A stretch of DNA of 64,000 nt from Solirubrobacter sp963792915 (GCA_963792915.1 CAWBYD010000005.1:4389-68388); one strand, 5' to 3'; shown: positions 45,583 to 55,115, counted from the first letter of the stretch. Numbers and translations: made by a program. Notes: generated by a model from the sequence alone, not told the origin.

Positions 45583-46032
45583 GTGCTGATCCGCGAGGTC
45601 ATGACGGACAAGGTCGTCACCGCGGACCCGCAGACCTCGGTGCGCGCGCTCGCGCAGCTGATGCGCGAGCGCGACGTCGGTTCGGTCGTCCTGGTCGAGC
45701 GCCGCCGGCCGGTGGGGTTCGTCACCGACCGCGACCTCGTGCTGTCGGTGCTGGCCGACGGGCGCGAGGAGTCCTCGCCCGCCGCCGACCACGCGTCCTC
45801 GCCGGTCATCACGGCCGCGCCGGACATGGAGGTCGACGAGGGCGCCGAGCTGATGATCCGCCACGGCATCCGCCGCCTCGTGGTCGTGGACCACGGGGAG
45901 CTGTGCGGCGTCGTGACGCTCGACGACCTCGTGGCACGCGCGAGCGAGCCGGCCAGCCGGCTGTCGGCCCGGATCACACGGGCTGCGCTGCCCGGCTCCT
46001 TCTCGAAACCGCTTGGGCGAACTCCCGGATGA
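45583..46032 (+). CDS. Stand-alone CBS-domain pair protein
   Basis: This 149-residue protein consists of two CBS motifs: VREVMTDKVVTADPQTSVRAL with VLVERRRPVGFVTDRDLVLSVL, and MEVDEGAELMIRHGIRRLVVVDHGELCGVVTLDDL. The GFVTDRDL and VVTLDDL ends are typical ligand loops for AMP/ATP. It probably senses energy state or regulates a partner. Its 3' end overlaps the convergent amidotransferase-like gene by 59 bases. Confidence 0.85.
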   Translation: MLIREVMTDKVVTADPQTSVRALAQLMRERDVGSVVLVERRRPVGFVTDRDLVLSVLADGREESSPAADHASSPVITAAPDMEVDEGAELMIRHGIRRLVVVDHGELCGVVTLDDLVARASEPASRLSARITRAALPGSFSKPLGRTPG

Positions 46033-46687
46033 CGGGGTGCGCACGGGTGCCGTCGCCGGCCAGCTCGGGCTGGAACAGCGTGCCGAGGAAGAACGGGTGG
46101 TCCGGCAGCTCGAGCGCGCGCACCGCCCCGTCGTCGTCGTGCGCGCTGAACACCACGCCGCCGGCGGCCAGCGTGTCGAGGTAGGCGTCGGCGATCCCGT
46201 ACGCGCAGTGGTAGCGCTCGACACTGCGCTCGACGCCGGCGATCGCCGCCATCCGTGTGCCCGGGACGTAGTGGATCGCGCCCTCGTGGCCGACCAGCGA
46301 GCACTCGAGCTCGACGATCACGGTCTGCCCCTCCGGCCCGTACTCGCCGTGCCAGGCGTCCTCGATCCCGCACACGTCCCGGGCCAGCTCGATGATCGCG
46401 TGCTGGAACCCGCCGCAGGTGCCGAGGAACGGGAGCTCCAGCTCGCGGGCGGTGCGCACGGCCGCGATCACGCGCTCAGGGTCGCGATAGGGGGAGCCGG
46501 GAACGACCCAGATGCCGTCGAAGGCCTCGAGACCGGCGGCCTCCTCGGACGCGATCCAGTACGGGTCGAGCACGATCCCCTCGCGACGGCGCAGGGCGTC
46601 GATCAGCAGCGGGATGCGCGTGTGGGCGCGCACGCTCGGCGAGCGATCGCCGACGAGCGCGAGCTTGGCGGTGGGCATGGGTCGCAT
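45974..46687 (-). CDS. CTP-synthase-like class I glutamine amidotransferase domain protein
   Basis: This 237-residue protein resembles the glutaminase half of CTP synthase without the synthase half (CTP synthase C-terminal region-related family). It has GIWVVPGSPYRDPERV and the nucleophile elbow LGTCGGFQHAIIELA. Where a glutaminase has HPE, it reads LFQPELAG, so Gln replaces the catalytic His. It may therefore not be a working glutaminase, or may use another reaction. ATG 46687 or 46678 could be the start. No biosynthetic partner is nearby. Confidence 0.8.
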   Translation of the reverse strand: MRPMPTAKLALVGDRSPSVRAHTRIPLLIDALRRREGIVLDPYWIASEEAAGLEAFDGIWVVPGSPYRDPERVIAAVRTARELELPFLGTCGGFQHAIIELARDVCGIEDAWHGEYGPEGQTVIVELECSLVGHEGAIHYVPGTRMAAIAGVERSVERYHCAYGIADAYLDTLAAGGVVFSAHDDDGAVRALELPDHPFFLGTLFQPELAGDGTRAHPVIREFAQAVSRRSRAAQPV

Positions 46688-46754
46688 GCTGGCGCGCGAG
46701 CGAGTTCACGTCCAACGATCTTCTCTGGCTTGCCCATCACGGATACTGATGTGA

Positions 46755-47558
46755 ATGGACCCGCGGTTCCTTCGTACGTTCGTGCTGGTGGCTCGTCTGC
46801 AGTCCTTCTCGGCGGCCGCGCGCGAGCTCGGCTATACGCAGTCCGCGGTGTCCCAGCACATCGCGGTGCTGGAAGCTGACGTCGGCGCGCTGCTGCTCGA
46901 CCGGCGCCCGGTCCGGCCGACCGAGGCGGGAGCGCGGCTGCTCGAGCACGCCGAGCCGATCCTGCTGCGCCTGGACGCCGCGCGCGCGGACGTGGCGCGC
47001 GTCGCGGCGGGGCCGCCCGCGCAGCTGCGGATCGGCGCGACGCCGCTGTCCACCGGGCTCGCCGCCGAGCTCGTGGCGCCGGCGCTGGCCGTGACCGTGC
47101 GCGTCGCGGCGCGCGACGACGTCGCCCGGGCGGTCGCGACGGGCGAGCTCGACGCCGGCGTGGTCGACGGCGTGGCCGCCGTCAGCGACCCGCTGCGGCT
47201 GCCGGACACGGGGCTGCGCGTCGCGTCGTTCACCGAGGAGCCGCTGGCGGTCGCGGCGCCGCTCGGCCATCCCCTGGCGGGACGCGGTGTGCGCCTCGAG
47301 GACCTGGTCGACGCGCGCTGGATCGATGCGCCGGCGATCTCGGCGCCGCTGGCCGAGCTGAGCGCGCTGGCGCGGGCCGAGGGCTTCCGCGCGGCGCTGC
47401 ACTACGACGGGTTCGACGTGCGCGGGCTTCTGGCACTGGTCGTCGCCGGCCACGGCCTCGCGCTGCTGCCCGAGCGCGCGCTGGAGGGCGTCGCGGCGCT
47501 CTCGGTGATCCAACCACGGCTCGTCCATCGCACGGAGTGGTTGCATGAGTCGGGATAA
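46755..47558 (+). CDS. LysR-family transcriptional regulator
   Basis: This 267-residue protein has the LysR helix-turn-helix at the N-terminus (FSAAARELGYTQSAVSQHIAVLE) and a substrate-binding domain that is somewhat short, with ELDAGVVDGV and LVVAGHGLALLPERAL. It would bind its own or a neighbouring promoter; the divergent amidotransferase-like gene (68-base gap) is the obvious target. Its stop lies in front of the flippase-like gene. Confidence 0.87.
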   Translation: MDPRFLRTFVLVARLQSFSAAARELGYTQSAVSQHIAVLEADVGALLLDRRPVRPTEAGARLLEHAEPILLRLDAARADVARVAAGPPAQLRIGATPLSTGLAAELVAPALAVTVRVAARDDVARAVATGELDAGVVDGVAAVSDPLRLPDTGLRVASFTEEPLAVAAPLGHPLAGRGVRLEDLVDARWIDAPAISAPLAELSALARAEGFRAALHYDGFDVRGLLALVVAGHGLALLPERALEGVAALSVIQPRLVHRTEWLHESG

Positions 47559-47594
47559 CCCCACCCCCTTGAGTGGTACTCGCCCAATTACGGT

Positions 47595-47609
47595 CGCGCC
47601 TTCGGCGCG
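47595..47609 (+). terminator. cUUCGg-type hairpin after the LysR gene
   Basis: CGCGCC-TTC-GGCGCG forms a six-pair stem with a UUCG-type loop 36 bases after the LysR stop. No T tract follows, so it is a weak terminator candidate or an mRNA-stabilising hairpin in front of the next start. Confidence 0.35.
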
Positions 47610-47622
47610 CGATGCTGTCTCC

Positions 47623-48684
<1,062 letters not shown>

Positions 48685-48687
48685 GCC

Positions 48688-48951
48688 ATGGAAGGTTTCG
48701 GCAGCTTCTTCAACGACCCAGATTTCCAGCAGCGGATGCAGGAAATGGCTCAGCAGATGCAGTCGGCTCAGACGCTGGCATGGGCCGACAACGCGATCAA
48801 GCTCGCGGTCGACATGACCGTCGCGGCGATCAACCGCGTCAACATCCAGGGCACGACCGAGCAGCAGGCCCAGCAGATCCGCTCGGTGATGGCGACGGTG
48901 TTCCCCGAAGCCGTCACGCTGGTGCGCGAGGCGCGCCAGGGTTTGAGTTAG
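48688..48951 (+). CDS. Small conserved-looking helical protein
   Basis: This 87-residue protein, MEGFGSFFNDPDFQQRM onward, is strongly helical and rich in Gln, Met and Ala (EMAQQMQSAQTLAW, EQQAQQIRSVMATVF). No signal peptide, membrane segment or known motif is present. Ordinary codon usage, a well-placed -10 element and a start six bases later argue that it is a real gene. Function unknown. It converges on alkA with an 11-base gap. Confidence 0.7.
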   Translation: MEGFGSFFNDPDFQQRMQEMAQQMQSAQTLAWADNAIKLAVDMTVAAINRVNIQGTTEQQAQQIRSVMATVFPEAVTLVREARQGLS

Positions 48952-48962
48952 ATCATCCGACC

Positions 48963-49721
48963 TTAGTGCAGGGTGCTCCAGAGGTGGATGACGGCGTAGG
49001 CGCGGTACGGGCGCCAGGGCTCGGCGTTCCCGTCGTGCCCGAGGCGCGCGAGCGCGTGCTTGACGCCGAGGTCGGTCGGGAGATAGGCGTCGGGCTCGCG
49101 CAGCGCCCGCATCGCGACGTAGGACTGCGTCCACGGCCCGATCCCGGGCACCGACAGCAGCTCGCCCAGGGGCACGCCGGCCAGCGCGCGCAGCGTGGCC
49201 TTGCGGCGCTCGGGCAGCGCCATCGCGCTGTCGGGCGCGTCGCGGATCGCCTCGAGCGTCGGGAACACGTGCGTGACGGCGCCGACGGGGCGCGCCAGCG
49301 GCTCGCCCGCCGCCTGCACGAGCCGCGCGGCATGGGTGGCCGCCGCGCGCAGCGAGATCTGCTGGCCGAGCACGGCCCGCACGGCCAGCTCGCCGCCGTC
49401 GACCGTTCCGGGCACGCGTAGACCGGGCGCGGCGCGCACGTGCGGACCGAGCAGCGGGTCGCGCCCGAGCGTCTCGACGATCGGCGCGGTGTCGGTGTCG
49501 AGGTCGAGCAGCGCGCGCACGCGCTCCAGCGCATCCGGCTCGTCGTCGGCGTACAGCCGCACCTCCATCCCGCCACGCGCCGGCCGCAGCTCGACCACGC
49601 CGCCCGGCACGCTGCGCCGGTACCCGCCGGCGAAACACTCCTCAATCCCCGGCACGGCCCGCAGCGCGAGGAAGGCGAGCAGCGCGCGAGCGTCGTAGGG
49701 CCCGCGCGCCGGCAGGATCAC
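48963..49721 (-). CDS. alkA: DNA-3-methyladenine glycosylase II (AlkA type)
   Basis: AlkA removes alkylated bases from DNA. The 252-residue protein has the AlkA_N domain (residues about 1-95), the helix-hairpin-helix LLSVPGIGPWTQSYVAMRAL, and the catalytic Asp in YLPTDLGVKHAL. The DNA-methylating AdaA half and the AraC domain found in some fusions are absent. GTG 49721 overlaps the TCA/TGA of the flippase-like gene upstream. It ends an MFS-flippase-alkA operon. Confidence 0.88.
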   Translation of the reverse strand: MILPARGPYDARALLAFLALRAVPGIEECFAGGYRRSVPGGVVELRPARGGMEVRLYADDEPDALERVRALLDLDTDTAPIVETLGRDPLLGPHVRAAPGLRVPGTVDGGELAVRAVLGQQISLRAAATHAARLVQAAGEPLARPVGAVTHVFPTLEAIRDAPDSAMALPERRKATLRALAGVPLGELLSVPGIGPWTQSYVAMRALREPDAYLPTDLGVKHALARLGHDGNAEPWRPYRAYAVIHLWSTLH

Positions 49722-50686
49722 GCGGGCGCCTCGGCCTCGGCCTCCGCCTGGCGCGACGCGCGCCCGGCGCGGATGACCTCCTTGAAGGAGCGGAAGCGGA
49801 AGATCCAGACCACCGCCGCCAGCCCGATGCAGAACGTCAGCACCGCGATCGCGATCTGCTGGCCGACGGAGTACGCCGCCACGGTCGCGCCGCTGCCGAA
49901 CACCTTCACCAGCAGCGCCTGCTGCACGCCCGCGCCGCCGGGAGTGAACGGCACCAGCGCAGCGACCGCGTTGACGCCCAGCACGAGCAGCACGTTCCGC
50001 ACCGAGCCGCCGACATGGAACGCGTCGAGCAGGCACCAGAACGCCGCGAAGCGGCACAGCCAGCCCGCGAACTGCACGAGCCAGACCTCGCGGAAGTAGC
50101 GCCGGCGATCGAACAGGATCGTCAGGCCCTGGCGCACGCGCGCCCAGAACCGCCGCACGCGCGCGGAGAGCAGCGCGAACGCGGCGAGCACCGCGATCCC
50201 GAGCACGGTGAGCAGGAAGAGCAGGAAGCGCGGGTGGGAGGCGAAGAACGAGAGGTCGAACGCGTGCAGCTTCGAGAAGTCCGGTGGCTTGGGGAACACG
50301 CCCTGGCTGAACGCGTACGTCAGCACCGGCACCGCGATCGTGAGGTCGAAGCCGAACTCGACGAAGAACGCCGCGGCGATCGCCGAGTAGCTCGAGCCGG
50401 GCACGGAGGTGTGGGTGAGGAAGAGCCGGATCACGTCGCCGCCGCGGGCCGGCACGACGGAGTTGAAGCCGTACCCCGCGAAGTACGCGCCCCAGACGCG
50501 CCGGAACTCGATCCTGGTGTCCGGATACGCCGCGCGCAGGATGTGGAACGACGCACGCGCCCGCAGCGTGAGGTAGGTCGTGAAGAAGCCCAGCGCGAGC
50601 AGCAGCGAGATCCAGCCGACGTGCGCGAGGCTCGAGAAGAACGAGCCGACCGCGTCGAAGAAGGACGAGAGGGAGGCGAGCGGCAC
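49718..50686 (-). CDS. Second flippase-like membrane protein (LPG synthase TM family)
   Basis: This 322-residue protein has about eight helices, with YFAGYGFNSVVPARGGDVIRLFL, a hallmark of the family, and NAVAALVPFTPGGAGVQQALLV. Like the protein at 47623-48684, it lacks a soluble transferase domain. GTG 50686 starts five bases after the MFS stop, and its stop overlaps alkA. The tail is acidic (QAEAEAEAPA). Confidence 0.84.
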   Translation of the reverse strand: MPLASLSSFFDAVGSFFSSLAHVGWISLLLALGFFTTYLTLRARASFHILRAAYPDTRIEFRRVWGAYFAGYGFNSVVPARGGDVIRLFLTHTSVPGSSYSAIAAAFFVEFGFDLTIAVPVLTYAFSQGVFPKPPDFSKLHAFDLSFFASHPRFLLFLLTVLGIAVLAAFALLSARVRRFWARVRQGLTILFDRRRYFREVWLVQFAGWLCRFAAFWCLLDAFHVGGSVRNVLLVLGVNAVAALVPFTPGGAGVQQALLVKVFGSGATVAAYSVGQQIAIAVLTFCIGLAAVVWIFRFRSFKEVIRAGRASRQAEAEAEAPA

Positions 50687-50691
50687 GATTC

Positions 50692-51801
50692 CTAGCGTGG
50701 CACGCGCAGCGGGACGATGAACGCCGCCGTCAGCGCGGCCGCGAGGCCCGCCGCGAGGAAGCCGTACCCCGGCGACACGTGGTAAAGGGGCAGCCACATC
50801 AGCGGCGCGAGCGCGCTGCCGAAGAACTTGAACGCCGAGACCACCGACGTCCCGCCCGCGCGGTTCCCGGGCACCGCCTCCACCGCGAGCACGTTCACGC
50901 CCGCCCAGAACAGCGCCGAGCCGAGCCCGGCGGCGAACCACAGCGCGGCCAGGACGCCGGCCGACGGCGCCAGGCCGAGCAGCGCGACCAGCCCGCCGCT
51001 GGTCAGTGCTCCGGCGAGCGCCACCGGGATCCGGCCGTAGCGGTCCACGGCGTCGCCCGCCGCTCGCCCGACGAGCATCCCGGCGATCCCGAAGCCGGCC
51101 AGCAGGACGCCGCGCGTGACCGAGCCGAGCCCGAAGTCGTCGGCCGCGAGCACGGCGACGAGGAACGTGACGCCCGCCACGCCCGCGTAGCCCGCGAACG
51201 CGGCGGCGCTGAGCAGCGCGACGCGGCGGGTCAGGACGGTCCGCAGCCGCGGCGGCGCGTCACGCGCCGCGCCGTCGGACGGCGGCAGCAGCGCGAGGCC
51301 CGCCGCCACGAACGCGGGGACGATGAAGGCGAGCCGCCAGTCGAGCGCGCCGAGCGCCCCGCCGCACAGCGGCGCCAGGGCCAGCGCGGCCGTCTGGACC
51401 GCGGCGAACGTGCCGACCGCGCGTCCGATCTGCCGCGGCGGGACCTCGTCGGCCAGCCCGGCCAGCAGCAGCGGCGTCAGGAACGCGTTGGCTGCGCCCT
51501 GCAGCGCGCGCACGACCAGGAACAGCCCGAGGCTCTGGGTCAGCGCGGCCGCGGCCGAGAGCAGCGCGTAGGCGATGTAGCCCGTGCGCACGACGCGCCG
51601 GCGCCCGAGCCGCTCGCCGAGCGTGCCCGAGACCAACTGCAGCACCGCGAACGGCACGAGGTATGCGGGGATCGACGCGGCGACGCCCGCCGTCGTGGCA
51701 TCGAACGCGTCGCGCAACTGCGGGACGATGACCGCGACCACACCGCCGCCGAACGGGCCGAGGAAGCCGCCGATGTAGAGGGGCAGGGTGCGTGCGCGCA
51801 C
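50692..51801 (-). CDS. MFS transporter
   Basis: This is a major facilitator protein of 369 residues and about twelve helices. The loop GERLGRRRVVRTGY after helix 2 is the MFS motif A region, with the second-half counterpart GDAVDRYGRIPVAL. The length is slightly short. The substrate is unknown; drug or metabolite efflux is common for this class. GTG 51801 follows TAGCCT by six bases, which places its promoter in the end of the Lrp gene. It heads the operon with the flippase-like gene and alkA. Confidence 0.85.
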   Translation of the reverse strand: MRARTLPLYIGGFLGPFGGGVVAVIVPQLRDAFDATTAGVAASIPAYLVPFAVLQLVSGTLGERLGRRRVVRTGYIAYALLSAAAALTQSLGLFLVVRALQGAANAFLTPLLLAGLADEVPPRQIGRAVGTFAAVQTAALALAPLCGGALGALDWRLAFIVPAFVAAGLALLPPSDGAARDAPPRLRTVLTRRVALLSAAAFAGYAGVAGVTFLVAVLAADDFGLGSVTRGVLLAGFGIAGMLVGRAAGDAVDRYGRIPVALAGALTSGGLVALLGLAPSAGVLAALWFAAGLGSALFWAGVNVLAVEAVPGNRAGGTSVVSAFKFFGSALAPLMWLPLYHVSPGYGFLAAGLAAALTAAFIVPLRVPR

Positions 51802-51807
51802 CCGACC

Positions 51808-51813
51808 AGGCTA
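51808..51813 (-). promoter_or_regulatory. Probable -10 element of the MFS-flippase-alkA operon
   Basis: On the minus strand TAGCCT lies six bases before GTG 51801 and overlaps the last codon of the Lrp-family gene. No Shine-Dalgarno is present. Confidence 0.45.
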
Positions 51814-52308
51814 GGGTCCCCTCAGCTGCCGGAGCGGACGCAGCGGCGCCGGCTCGACCAGCTCCACCCCGCGGCGGGGAACCGGGCTCGACTGGATGAT
51901 CGACGTCGTCGTCTGGCCGTAGGGCGTGAAGCCGTCGATGACCTCCTCGAGGTGCTCGACCGAGCGGACGTGGAGCTTCATGTAGAAGCAGTCCTCGCCG
52001 GTGACGCGGTGGCACTCCACGACCTCCGGCGTGTCACGGGCGACGGCCGCGACCTTCGGGATCTGCCGCGGTGCGGGGCGCATGCGCAGCACCGCGGCGA
52101 GCGTGTAGCCGAGCGCGCGCGGGTCGACCTCGGTGCGGTAGCCGGCGATCACGCCGTCGCGCTCGAGTCGCGCGAGGCGCTCGGCGACCGCCGGCGCGGA
52201 GAGCCCGACGCGGCGCCCCAGCTCGGCCTGGCTGAGCCGAGCGTCGGCCTGCAGCTCGGCGAGGAGTCGAAGGTTTGTCGGGTCAATTCCGTTCGAATCG
52301 ACGGCCAT
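51811..52308 (-). CDS. Lrp/AsnC-family transcriptional regulator
   Basis: This 165-residue protein has the Lrp helix-turn-helix (RLSQAELGRRVGLSAPAVAERLARLE) and a RAM effector domain with GEDCFYMKLHVRSVEHLEEVID. It probably senses an amino acid. ATG 52308 is seven bases after a strong TATTCT on the same strand, so the gene is likely leaderless; a longer frame with an N-terminal extension would include the promoter and is not credible. It is divergent from an EamA exporter with 29 bases between starts, a typical Lrp-exporter pair. Confidence 0.9.
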   Translation of the reverse strand: MAVDSNGIDPTNLRLLAELQADARLSQAELGRRVGLSAPAVAERLARLERDGVIAGYRTEVDPRALGYTLAAVLRMRPAPRQIPKVAAVARDTPEVVECHRVTGEDCFYMKLHVRSVEHLEEVIDGFTPYGQTTTSIIQSSPVPRRGVELVEPAPLRPLRQLRGP

Positions 52309-52315
52309 TGCGCAC

Positions 52316-52325
52316 AGAATACCGT
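52316..52325. promoter_or_regulatory. Overlapping divergent -10 elements between Lrp and EamA genes
   Basis: TATTCT (minus, 52316-52321) is seven bases before the Lrp ATG. TACCGT (plus, 52320-52325) is twelve bases before the EamA GTG. The two share bases, so Lrp binding here could switch both genes. Confidence 0.45.
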
Positions 52326-52337
52326 TGAACAACCCTG

Positions 52338-53291
52338 GTGGACACCCCTCTCGCCAGCGATCCTGTTGAGACCGTGAAGCGCGTCCCACCGCAGGCCATC
52401 TTCGTCGTCAGCGCCGTCTTTCACTATCTCGGTCCGGCGTTCGCGGTGCTGCTGTTCGTGCGCGTCGACGTGCTCGGCGTCGCCTGGCTGCGGATCGCCA
52501 CCGCGGCGCTGGTCTTCGCGCTGTGGCGGCGGCCGTGGCGCGCGCTGCGGCGGCCCGTCGTGCTCGCCTGGGGCGGCGTGCTGGCGCTGATGAACTGCTG
52601 CTTCTACTCGGCGATCGACCGGCTGCCCCTGGCGACGGTCGCCGCGATCGAGTTCCTGCCGGTGATCGCGCTCGCGGCCCTGGGGGCGCGGACGCGGCGC
52701 AACGCCGCGGCCTTGGCGCTGGCCGTGCCGGGCGTCTACCTGCTGACCGGCGTGCACCTGGAGGGCGAGCCGCTCGGCGTCGCCTTCGCCGTCGCCAACG
52801 CGGTGCTGTTCGCGGCCTACATCGTGCTCGCGCACCGCGCGTCGGGCGACGACGGGATCGACGCGCTGGCCGCGGCGATGCTCGTCGCGCTCGTCGTGGT
52901 CACGCCACTGGCCGGCTGGGCCGCGCTGCCCGCGCTGACCGACCCGGTCGGGCTGCTGGCCGGCGCCGGCGTGGGGATCTCCTCGTCGGTGATCCCCTAC
53001 GTCGCCGACCAGCTGGCGATGGCGCGGCTGAGCCGCGCCGCCTACGCGCTGATGGTCTCGCTGCTGCCCGCGACCGCGACGGTCATCGGCCTGGTGGTGC
53101 TCACGCAGGTCCCTTCGCTCACCGACAGCGTCGCGATCGCGCTCGTCATCGCGGGCGTGGCGCTCCATCGAGAGCCTGGTAGTCCGGCCGCGTCCACACC
53201 TCGGCCAGACGCACGACCGTCGCCGCGGCGGCGGCCATCTCCTGCAGCGACGCCCACTCGCGCGGCGAGTGATACTCGTGCCCTCCCGTGA
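52338..53291 (+). CDS. EamA/RhtA-type exporter
   Basis: This is a drug/metabolite-superfamily transporter with ten helices in two EamA repeats (FVVSAVFHYLGPAFAVLLFV to LALAVPGVYLL, and FAVANAVLFAAYIVLAH to VIAGVALHR). Related proteins export threonine or homoserine. The divergent Lrp-family regulator supports amino-acid export. After the last helix (about 53165) the frame runs on for 42 residues of Arg/Pro/Ala-rich sequence antisense to the end of pepT, giving a 146-base overlap. The tail looks like read-through after loss of the natural stop. The GTG start follows TACCGT. Confidence 0.83.
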   Translation: MDTPLASDPVETVKRVPPQAIFVVSAVFHYLGPAFAVLLFVRVDVLGVAWLRIATAALVFALWRRPWRALRRPVVLAWGGVLALMNCCFYSAIDRLPLATVAAIEFLPVIALAALGARTRRNAAALALAVPGVYLLTGVHLEGEPLGVAFAVANAVLFAAYIVLAHRASGDDGIDALAAAMLVALVVVTPLAGWAALPALTDPVGLLAGAGVGISSSVIPYVADQLAMARLSRAAYALMVSLLPATATVIGLVVLTQVPSLTDSVAIALVIAGVALHREPGSPAASTPRPDARPSPRRRPSPAATPTRAASDTRALP

Positions 53292-54426
53292 ACAGGTTGG
53301 GCGTCGGCAGGCCCATCTCGCTCAGCCTTGAGCCGTCGGTGCCGCCGCGGATCGGCGTGCGCCTGGGCTCGAGCCCCTCGGCGCGGATCGCCGCCTCGGC
53401 GGCGGTGACCACCGCGGGCATCGCGTCGATGAAGCGGCGCATGTTCGGGTACTGCGCACGCACGACGACCTCGAGCCGGGCCGCCGGCTGGGTCGCCACG
53501 ACCTCCTCGGCGGTGCGCGTGAGCAGCGCCGTGTGGGCATCGAGCTTGGCGTCGTCGAAGTCGCGCACGATCGCGCGCACGACGGCGCGGCCGGCGCTCG
53601 CGTCGACCTCGTAGGGGTGGATGAAGCCGTCGCGGCCTTGGGTGCGCTCCGGCGTGAGCTCGGGCGGCAGCTTCGCCAGCACCTCGCCCGCCAGCCGCGC
53701 GGCGTTGACGAGCTTGCCGGTCGCGAAGCCGGGGTGGGCGTCGACGCCGTGGATCGTCAGCGCCACCTCGGCGGCGGTGAACGTCTCGTCCTGGAGCTCG
53801 CCGAGCTCCGAGCCGTCGAGCGTGTAGGCGCACAGCGCGTCGAATCGCTCGACGTCGAACAGCGTCGCGCCCTCGCCGATCTCCTCGTCGGGCGTGAAGC
53901 AGATGCGCAGCGTCGGGCGTGGGAGCTCGGGGTGCGCGACGAGGTGCGCGAGCGCGGTCATGATCTCGGCCACGCCCGCTTTGTCGTCGGCGCCCAGCAG
54001 CGTGTCCCCGCTCGAGGTGACGACGTCGTGGCCGGCCACGGCGGCCAGCAGCGGCAGCTGGGCCGGGTCGAGCACGGTGTCGCCCTTAGGCAGCTCGATG
54101 GTCGCGCCGTCGTAGGCGCGGTGGACGAGCGGCTCGACGCCGGTCCCCGACGCGTCCGGGCTGGTGTCGACGTGGGCGATCAGGCCGATCACCGGGCCGT
54201 CGCCGTGCAGCGTGGCGACGACGTAGCCGTTGTCGTCGAGCAAGGCGTCGTCCAGACCGAGCGCCAGGAGCTCGTCGCGCAGCAGCCGGGCGAGGTCGAG
54301 CTGCCCCGGCGTGCTCGGGCTCTGCGTGCGATCACGTGCCGACTGCGTGTCGATGCGGACGTAGCGAAGGAAGCGCTCGAGCAGATCGGGAGCGAGCGCC
54401 TCAGCGAGAGGAGAGGTGAACGTCAC
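53146..54426 (-). CDS. pepT: Peptidase T (tripeptidase)
   Basis: PepT is a dinuclear zinc aminopeptidase of family M20 that removes the N-terminal residue of tripeptides. The 426-residue protein has the metal site LIAHVDTSPDASG, LGADDKAGVAEIM, the catalytic Glu pair TPDEEIGEGATLF, the dimerisation loop HGVDAHPGFATGK, and the last ligand region GGHEYHSPREW. GTG 54426 lies seven bases after TACCGT. It is divergent from an AlkD-like gene across 32 bases and convergent with the EamA gene. Confidence 0.93.
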   Translation of the reverse strand: MTFTSPLAEALAPDLLERFLRYVRIDTQSARDRTQSPSTPGQLDLARLLRDELLALGLDDALLDDNGYVVATLHGDGPVIGLIAHVDTSPDASGTGVEPLVHRAYDGATIELPKGDTVLDPAQLPLLAAVAGHDVVTSSGDTLLGADDKAGVAEIMTALAHLVAHPELPRPTLRICFTPDEEIGEGATLFDVERFDALCAYTLDGSELGELQDETFTAAEVALTIHGVDAHPGFATGKLVNAARLAGEVLAKLPPELTPERTQGRDGFIHPYEVDASAGRAVVRAIVRDFDDAKLDAHTALLTRTAEEVVATQPAARLEVVVRAQYPNMRRFIDAMPAVVTAAEAAIRAEGLEPRRTPIRGGTDGSRLSEMGLPTPNLFTGGHEYHSPREWASLQEMAAAAATVVRLAEVWTRPDYQALDGAPRPR

Positions 54427-54433
54427 CGTGTGG

Positions 54434-54439
54434 ACGGTA
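54434..54439 (-). promoter_or_regulatory. Probable -10 element of pepT
   Basis: On the minus strand TACCGT lies seven bases before GTG 54426. On the plus strand CATCCT sits seven bases before the divergent GTG 54459, so the 32-base gap could serve two leaderless genes. Confidence 0.45.
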
Positions 54440-54458
54440 GCTCGGCATCCTTGGGGTC

Positions 54459-55115
54459 GTGGACCGGGAGCTGATCGCCGCCGTCAAGGCCGGGCTGACC
54501 GCCCGGGCGGACCCGGAGAAGGCCGCCGGGATGCGGGCCTACATGAAGTCGGCGATGCCGTTCTACGGCGTGCAGAAGCCGGGGCGGACCGAGCTCCTGC
54601 GGGCACTGGGTCCCGCCGACGTCCAGACCGCGCTGGCGCTGTGGCGCGAGGCGGAGCAGCGCGAGGAGCGCTACATCGCGCTCGCGTGGATCGAGGCGCT
54701 GCCGGTGTCGATGGCGCTGCTCGCCGTGTACGAGGAGCTGATCGTCAGCGGCGCGTGGTGGGACTTCGTCGACGCCGTCGCGGCGGGACCGATCGGCAGG
54801 TTGCTCGCGCACGATCCGGCGCTCGTGCCGGTGCTGCGCGCGTGGTCGGCGGACGCGGACCTGTGGAAGCGCCGGGGCGCCATCATCTGCCAGGTCCGCC
54901 GCAAGCGCGAAACGGACTTCCCGCTCCTGGCCGAGCTGATCGAGCCCAACCGCGCGGACCCCGAGTTCTTCATTCGCAAGGGCATCGGCTGGGCCCTCCG
55001 CGCCTATGCCTGGGTCGATCCGGAGACCATCGTGCACTACTGCGAAACGCACGAACTCAGCGCGCTCAGCCATCGTGAAGCGCTGCGCAACGTGCTCGCC
55101 GGCAGAGTTCGCTGA
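54459..55115 (+). CDS. AlkD-like DNA alkylation repair (HEAT-repeat) protein
   Basis: This 218-residue protein has the HEAT-like repeats of the AlkD/AlkC family, with GVQKPGRTELLRAL, EERYIALAWIEAL, WWDFVDAVAAGPIGRLL and the conserved FFIRKGIGWALRAYAWVDP end, where the Trp and Asp of AlkD sit. It would recognise and excise cationic alkylated bases. Its leaderless-type GTG is divergent from pepT. A second alkylation-repair glycosylase (alkA) lies 5 kb away on the other strand. Confidence 0.87.
   Translation: MDRELIAAVKAGLTARADPEKAAGMRAYMKSAMPFYGVQKPGRTELLRALGPADVQTALALWREAEQREERYIALAWIEALPVSMALLAVYEELIVSGAWWDFVDAVAAGPIGRLLAHDPALVPVLRAWSADADLWKRRGAIICQVRRKRETDFPLLAELIEPNRADPEFFIRKGIGWALRAYAWVDPETIVHYCETHELSALSHREALRNVLAGRVR

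Noticed and set aside
52309..52389. Longer start for the Lrp-family gene
   Set aside because: It would cover the TATTCT promoter and the start of the divergent gene; ATG 52308 gives the usual length.
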